Assembly: GCA_023429365.1 (NCBI GenBank)
Contig: JAEYVW010000434.1
Coordinates: 1 to 9,203, forward strand
Direction of reading: 5' to 3'
DNA from: Bacteroidota bacterium
Lineage (GTDB): Bacteria > Bacteroidota > Bacteroidia > Chitinophagales > Chitinophagaceae
DNA length: 9,203 nucleotides
In this document: positions 7,269 to 9,203 of the stretch, in pieces
How positions within the stretch are numbered: position 1 is the first letter of the stretch
Layout of the letters: each line of letters begins with the position of its first letter
Translations under genes and position numbers: made by a program
Notes under the pieces: model-generated
What the model was told of the DNA's origin: nothing
Seen by the model: the letters and a program-made list of their open reading frames with translations, nothing else
Databases searched by the model: none

Positions 7269-7289
7269 CGTGTTACTAAATCACTTCGT

Positions 7290-7676
7290 TTAACTGAGGT
7301 GCTTGGAAAGGAATTTTGCCATGTCAAACATAGATACCTGGCCTTTGCCACCGAAAACGGGTTTCAGTTTTGCATCAGCATTGATCATACGTTTGTTTTT
7401 AGAATCCTGCAGTTTATTGGCTTTGATATAATCCCAAATTTTCTTCACCGCTTCTGTACGGGGCACAGCTTTGCTTCCAATCACTGCTGCCAGGTCTGAA
7501 CTTGGTGATAATGCCTTCATGAAGGCTGCATTGGGTTTACGTGCCGATTTCTTCTTTGCTGCCTTTTTCTTAGGAGCTGCCTTTTTTGCTGCTTTTTTAG
7601 GGGCTGTTTTTTTTGCTGCTTTTTTAGGGGCCGCTTTTTTGGCTACCTTTTTAGCTGCTTTCTTTTTTGTTGCCAT
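7290..7676 (-). CDS. SWIB/MDM2-domain protein with histone H1-like Lys/Ala-rich tail
   Basis: The product has 128 residues in two parts. Residues 1-48 are almost only Lys, Ala and Pro (ATKKKAAKKVAKKAAPKKAA and onward), like the tails of histone H1 and of bacterial H1-like proteins. Residues 50-127 form a SWIB domain: FMKALSPSSDLAAVIGS, then VPRTEAVKKIWDYIKANKLQ, then DSKNKRMINADAKLKPVFGG and MFDMAKFLSKHL. SWIB domains are best known from eukaryotic SWI/SNF complexes, and also occur in Chlamydia and Bacteroidota. The basic tail suggests nucleoid binding, and the SWIB part would bind a protein partner; this is inference. The ATG at 7676 gives MATKKK. The gene is monocistronic as far as can be seen, with a terminator at 7236-7268. 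Confidence 0.92.
   Translation of the reverse strand: MATKKKAAKKVAKKAAPKKAAKKTAPKKAAKKAAPKKKAAKKKSARKPNAAFMKALSPSSDLAAVIGSKAVPRTEAVKKIWDYIKANKLQDSKNKRMINADAKLKPVFGGKGQVSMFDMAKFLSKHLS
7585..7638 (-). repeat. Two tandem 27-base units in the SWIB-gene tail
   Basis: Copies at 7585-7611 and 7612-7638 differ at only two positions. Each encodes nine residues of the PKKAAKK type. A third, more diverged copy with one extra codon lies at about 7555-7584. The near-identity suggests the tail grew by recent in-frame duplication, so its length may vary between strains. Confidence 0.8.
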
Positions 7677-7706
7677 CTTGTTTTTGTTTTGAATGTTGAT
7701 GGGTTT

Positions 7707-7756
7707 GCAGTTATTAACGCTAATAAATGTAGATGTTTTACACTAGCAGTTATTAA
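7707..7756. repeat. 11-bp direct repeat upstream of the SWIB gene
   Basis: GCAGTTATTAA occurs exactly at 7707-7717 and 7746-7756, 39 bases apart start to start, close to a whole number of helical turns (about 3.7). Both lie within 80 bases upstream of the SWIB start codon. They could be binding sites for a regulator of that gene; the AT-rich sequence makes chance a real alternative. Confidence 0.4.
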
Positions 7757-7835
7757 TAAAATTTCCACATTATGTGAATGGAGGAATTTCGGGGTGTTTC
7801 CGAGGGAAAAATAGGAGTAACGAGGACTGAAAGAA

Positions 7836-8108
7836 TCAGCCATTTTGCCGGGAAAGTGGTTGCGATGTTTTTATGGGTTCGATCACCAGGAACTCAGGTG
7901 GATCGGGTGTCTGCTGGATAAGATCGCGGTATTTCATCTTAAGGCTCCTCTTAAAGCTGCCCAGATACCCCGGCTTGGGAATGCTGTTCAGGTCGAGTGG
8001 TACCGCTTCGATCAGGTCGTTCCCTATGTACATCATCAGTTGCATATAGCTGTATATAATGCAAACCAAGCCAATTTCCGGATTTGAGACAATCTCAGAA
8101 CTACTCAT
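7836..8108 (-). CDS. Small protein of unknown function
   Basis: The frame encodes 90 residues from ATG (8108) to TGA (7836-7838). There is a fairly hydrophobic segment early on (IGLVCIIYSYMQLMMYIG, about residues 12-29), but it holds several polar residues and is not a clear signal peptide or membrane helix. It is followed by IEAVPLDLNSIPKPGYLGSF, a basic stretch (KRSLKMKYRDL), and a Pro-rich end. No family is recognised. It is called a gene because its start overlaps the stop of the frame upstream by ATGA, the layout of translationally coupled genes, and because its composition looks like a real protein. The opposing plus-strand frame (7845-8087) is taken as its shadow. The SWIB gene start is 160 bases further on. 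Confidence 0.5.
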   Translation of the reverse strand: MSSSEIVSNPEIGLVCIIYSYMQLMMYIGNDLIEAVPLDLNSIPKPGYLGSFKRSLKMKYRDLIQQTPDPPEFLVIEPIKTSQPLSRQNG

Positions 8109-8251
8109 TTTTGGGAGGTAAGTTTACGGAAGATGCCTTCGAAAAAACCGTTTAACCAGTTGAGTTGTTCACGGTGAAGTGCTAAGGTAAAAGGCGCAGG
8201 CTCGTCGGGCTGATGGTATGCTTTTTGCCTAATTTGATCATAAGTCGCCAA
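8105..8251 (-). CDS. Very small upstream partner protein, start uncertain
   Basis: This frame ends at TGA (8107-8105), which overlaps the ATG of the next gene by four bases. From a TTG at 8251 it encodes 48 residues: ATYDQIRQKAYHQPDEPAPF, then a helix-like end with LHREQLNWLNGFFEGIFRKL. A GGAAG sequence lies four bases before that TTG. The frame is also open back to ATG codons at 8308, 8317 and 8347, but those lie inside the plus-strand gene at 8286-8489, and the added residues mostly mirror that gene. The short form is therefore preferred. Composition looks coding, with mixed third bases and an amphipathic C-terminal helix. No family is recognised, and there is no signal peptide in the short form. 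Confidence 0.4.
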   Translation of the reverse strand: MATYDQIRQKAYHQPDEPAPFTLALHREQLNWLNGFFEGIFRKLTSQK

Positions 8252-8285
8252 CGGACTTCCATCTTGTAACGGAAAAAAAATTGAA

Positions 8286-8489
8286 ATGAAAAAAACCAAT
8301 AGGATCATGCTGGCCATCGGACTCGCCGCTGCTGCGGGCTTTGCCATCTATGTCATCCGCCGCCACCAGACCAATAAGAGATACGCCAGGATAGCTGATG
8401 AAGGTTATGAGACAGCCCACGATATTCTGTATCCCAGGAAGGATAAGAGAAAGAAACGTGTACACTACGGGCCGGTATTGCCAGATTAA
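8286..8489 (+). CDS. Small single-pass membrane protein
   Basis: The product has 67 residues. One membrane helix is clear at about residues 7-24 (IMLAIGLAAAAGFAIYVI), flanked by positive residues on both sides (MKKTNR before, RRHQTNKR after). The soluble tail carries IADEGYETAHDILYP and a basic segment (RKDKRKKRVHYGPVLPD). The layout, a short helix plus charged tail, is like YtxH-type small envelope proteins, and similar short proteins with an EGYETAxDILYP-like stretch seem familiar from Chitinophagaceae; that is memory, not a search. The ATG at 8286 follows an A-rich stretch without a clear Shine-Dalgarno. The stop is only three bases from the stop of the convergent gluconokinase gene, with no terminator between them. 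Confidence 0.75.
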   Translation: MKKTNRIMLAIGLAAAAGFAIYVIRRHQTNKRYARIADEGYETAHDILYPRKDKRKKRVHYGPVLPD

Positions 8490-8492
8490 TCA

Positions 8493-8993
8493 CTAACCCT
8501 GCTTCTCCAGCCAGGTCTTGATTTCCGCAGCAATCTTCGCGGGCGGGTGATTAATATCTGCCAGCATCGCCCCGGAAGGGATCTCTAATATTTCGAACTG
8601 GGACTGCAACAGGCTTGCCGGCATAAAATGCTGTTGTCTTGCCTTTAGTCTTTCCTGTATGGTATCGAAATCACCTTGAAGTACTACCCAGTACACCTGT
8701 TCCTCTATCCCATTTGACAAAATTGCCCTGTATTTCTCCTTCAACGCCGAGCACGCGATGATGGCTCCCGTTTTTTTTGCCTCTTGCCTGGCCAAATTGT
8801 TAAGTGCTTCCAGCCATCCCTGCCTGTCGGTATCATCGAGCGGTCGACCCGACTTCATCTTTTCTTTGTTAGCTGGTGAATGATAGTCGTCTGCGTCGAA
8901 GAATGGAATTCCTGCTATGGCAGAAAGCTCAAGGCCAACGGTGGTCTTGCCCGATCCGGAAACACCCATGATAAAGATTATGCGGGGGCTCAT
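8493..8993 (-). CDS. gntK: Gluconokinase
   Basis: This 166-residue cytoplasmic kinase turns D-gluconate and ATP into 6-phosphogluconate, which enters the pentose phosphate or Entner-Doudoroff route. The P-loop is at the N-terminus (GVSGSGKTT, residues 10-18, with K16). Family hallmarks follow: FFDADDYHSPANKEKMKSG, RPLDDTDRQGWLEAL, ACSALKEKYR and the lid-region segment ARQQHFMPASLLQSQFEILE. Length is normal for the GntK/IdnK family. The family's usual Gly before HFM is Gln here. No gluconate transporter or other sugar-acid gene lies next to it in the window, so its substrate supply is not shown by context. Its promoter must lie in the 139 bases shared with the divergent gene at 9133. Confidence 0.94.
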   Translation of the reverse strand: MSPRIIFIMGVSGSGKTTVGLELSAIAGIPFFDADDYHSPANKEKMKSGRPLDDTDRQGWLEALNNLARQEAKKTGAIIACSALKEKYRAILSNGIEEQVYWVVLQGDFDTIQERLKARQQHFMPASLLQSQFEILEIPSGAMLADINHPPAKIAAEIKTWLEKQG

Positions 8994-9064
8994 TCGACAA
9001 AGTTAACGAGTCGGAACTAGTATGTTTTAGGCTAGTAAGTCTGGCAATATACCATAAACTGGTT

Positions 9065-9095
9065 ATTGATAATTATCAGATAAAGGGTAACTTTA
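9065..9095 (+). promoter_or_regulatory. Promoter-like site of the gene starting at 9133
   Basis: ATTG (9065-9068), a 19-base spacer and TAACTTTA (9088-9095) fit the Bacteroidota primary-sigma pattern TTTG-N19-21-TAnnTTTG at six of eight defined positions. Transcription would begin near 9101, giving a leader of about 30 bases before the ATG. Confidence 0.45.
9067..9078. promoter_or_regulatory. 12-base perfect palindrome at the promoter
   Basis: TGATAATTATCA is an exact palindrome that overlaps the proposed -33 element and runs into the spacer. Its place is right for a repressor operator. It lies in the divergent region shared with gluconokinase, so it could act on either gene. Short AT-rich palindromes also arise by chance. 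Confidence 0.4.
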
Positions 9096-9132
9096 TAAGC
9101 ATCAAGCTATCATAGGTTATAAAAAATTACTT

Positions 9133-9203
9133 ATGAGAGACAATGAAACCTCATCCAATGGACGACGCCGCTGTTTTGTTGTAATGGGCTTCGGCACCAA
9201 AAC
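9133..9203 (+). CDS. 5' end of a gene, possibly a TIR/deoxyribosyltransferase-like domain protein
   Basis: ATG at 9133 opens a frame that runs off the window, giving 23 residues: MRDNETSSNGRRR followed by CFVVMGFGTK. There is no signal peptide. The hydrophobic strand ending in MGFG-K-T resembles the start of a Rossmann-like domain related to nucleoside deoxyribosyltransferases and TIR domains. From memory, proteins that begin this way often continue into TPR or TRAFs-binding (DUF4071-like) regions and have been placed among bacterial nucleotide-linked conflict systems. Only the first strand is visible, so the family assignment is tentative, while the presence of a gene start is fairly well supported by the promoter-like site and the open frame. 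Confidence 0.5.
   Translation, partial: MRDNETSSNGRRRCFVVMGFGTK

Noticed and set aside
7555..7640. Repetitive T-rich tract considered as a CRISPR-like or other intergenic repeat array
   Set aside because: It is in-frame coding repeat of the SWIB-protein tail with no unique spacers.
7471..7692. Plus-strand ORF encoding a Phe/Ala-rich hydrophobic protein
   Set aside because: It is the antisense of the Lys/Ala tail of the SWIB gene; AAA and GCA-type codons read backwards give TTT and GCx, which produces an artificial hydrophobic sequence.
8998..9005. Exact TAnnTTTG match (TAACTTTG on the minus strand) before gluconokinase
   Set aside because: It is only four bases from the ATG and has no -33 partner at the right distance, so it would need a leaderless transcript; not called as a promoter.

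Overview
The window looks like a chromosomal segment from a member of the Bacteroidota, most likely a Chitinophagaceae-type soil or freshwater bacterium. This is inferred from several things seen together: start codons without clear Shine-Dalgarno sequences, promoter-like sites of the TTG-N19-TAnnTTT type, a PepSY-like periplasmic lipoprotein, a SWIB-domain protein with a Lys/Ala-rich tail, a small secreted outer-membrane-type protein, and a three-gene acyl-CoA carboxylase. No rRNA, tRNA, insertion sequence or CRISPR array was seen.

Layout. At the left edge is the 3' end of an endonuclease III gene (1-392). After a 314-base gap come two small genes: a response-regulator receiver domain whose catalytic residues are largely replaced (707-1120), and a lysine-rich coiled-coil protein (1169-1390). 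Next is a short exported protein, probably a beta-barrel (1587-2039), preceded by a nearly perfect 31-base dyad. The centre is a compact operon for a biotin-dependent acyl-CoA carboxylase: carrier protein (2125-2625), biotin carboxylase (2643-4118) and carboxyltransferase (4129-5673). An aspartate in the carboxyltransferase active site points to propionyl-CoA as substrate, which would feed methylmalonyl-CoA metabolism.

Facing the operon is a PepSY-like lipoprotein gene (5771-6313, minus), which ends at a hairpin terminator placed between the two. It diverges from a secreted M48-like zinc protease gene (6606-7190, plus). Then come a SWIB-domain protein with a histone H1-like tail (7290-7676, minus), two small minus-strand genes of unknown function that overlap by ATGA (8105-8251 and 7836-8108), a small single-pass membrane protein (8286-8489, plus), and gluconokinase (8493-8993, minus). 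The last 71 bases are the start of a plus-strand gene (9133 onward). Its first residues resemble the N-terminus of proteins that carry a TIR/deoxyribosyltransferase-like domain, some of which belong to conflict systems.

Most of the window is housekeeping and metabolism. The points most worth a second look are the pseudo-receiver, the 31-base dyad, the coupled small-gene pair, and the truncated gene at the right edge with its promoter palindrome. The window does not contain a complete, demonstrable new system. If one is present, it probably begins at the right edge and continues outside.
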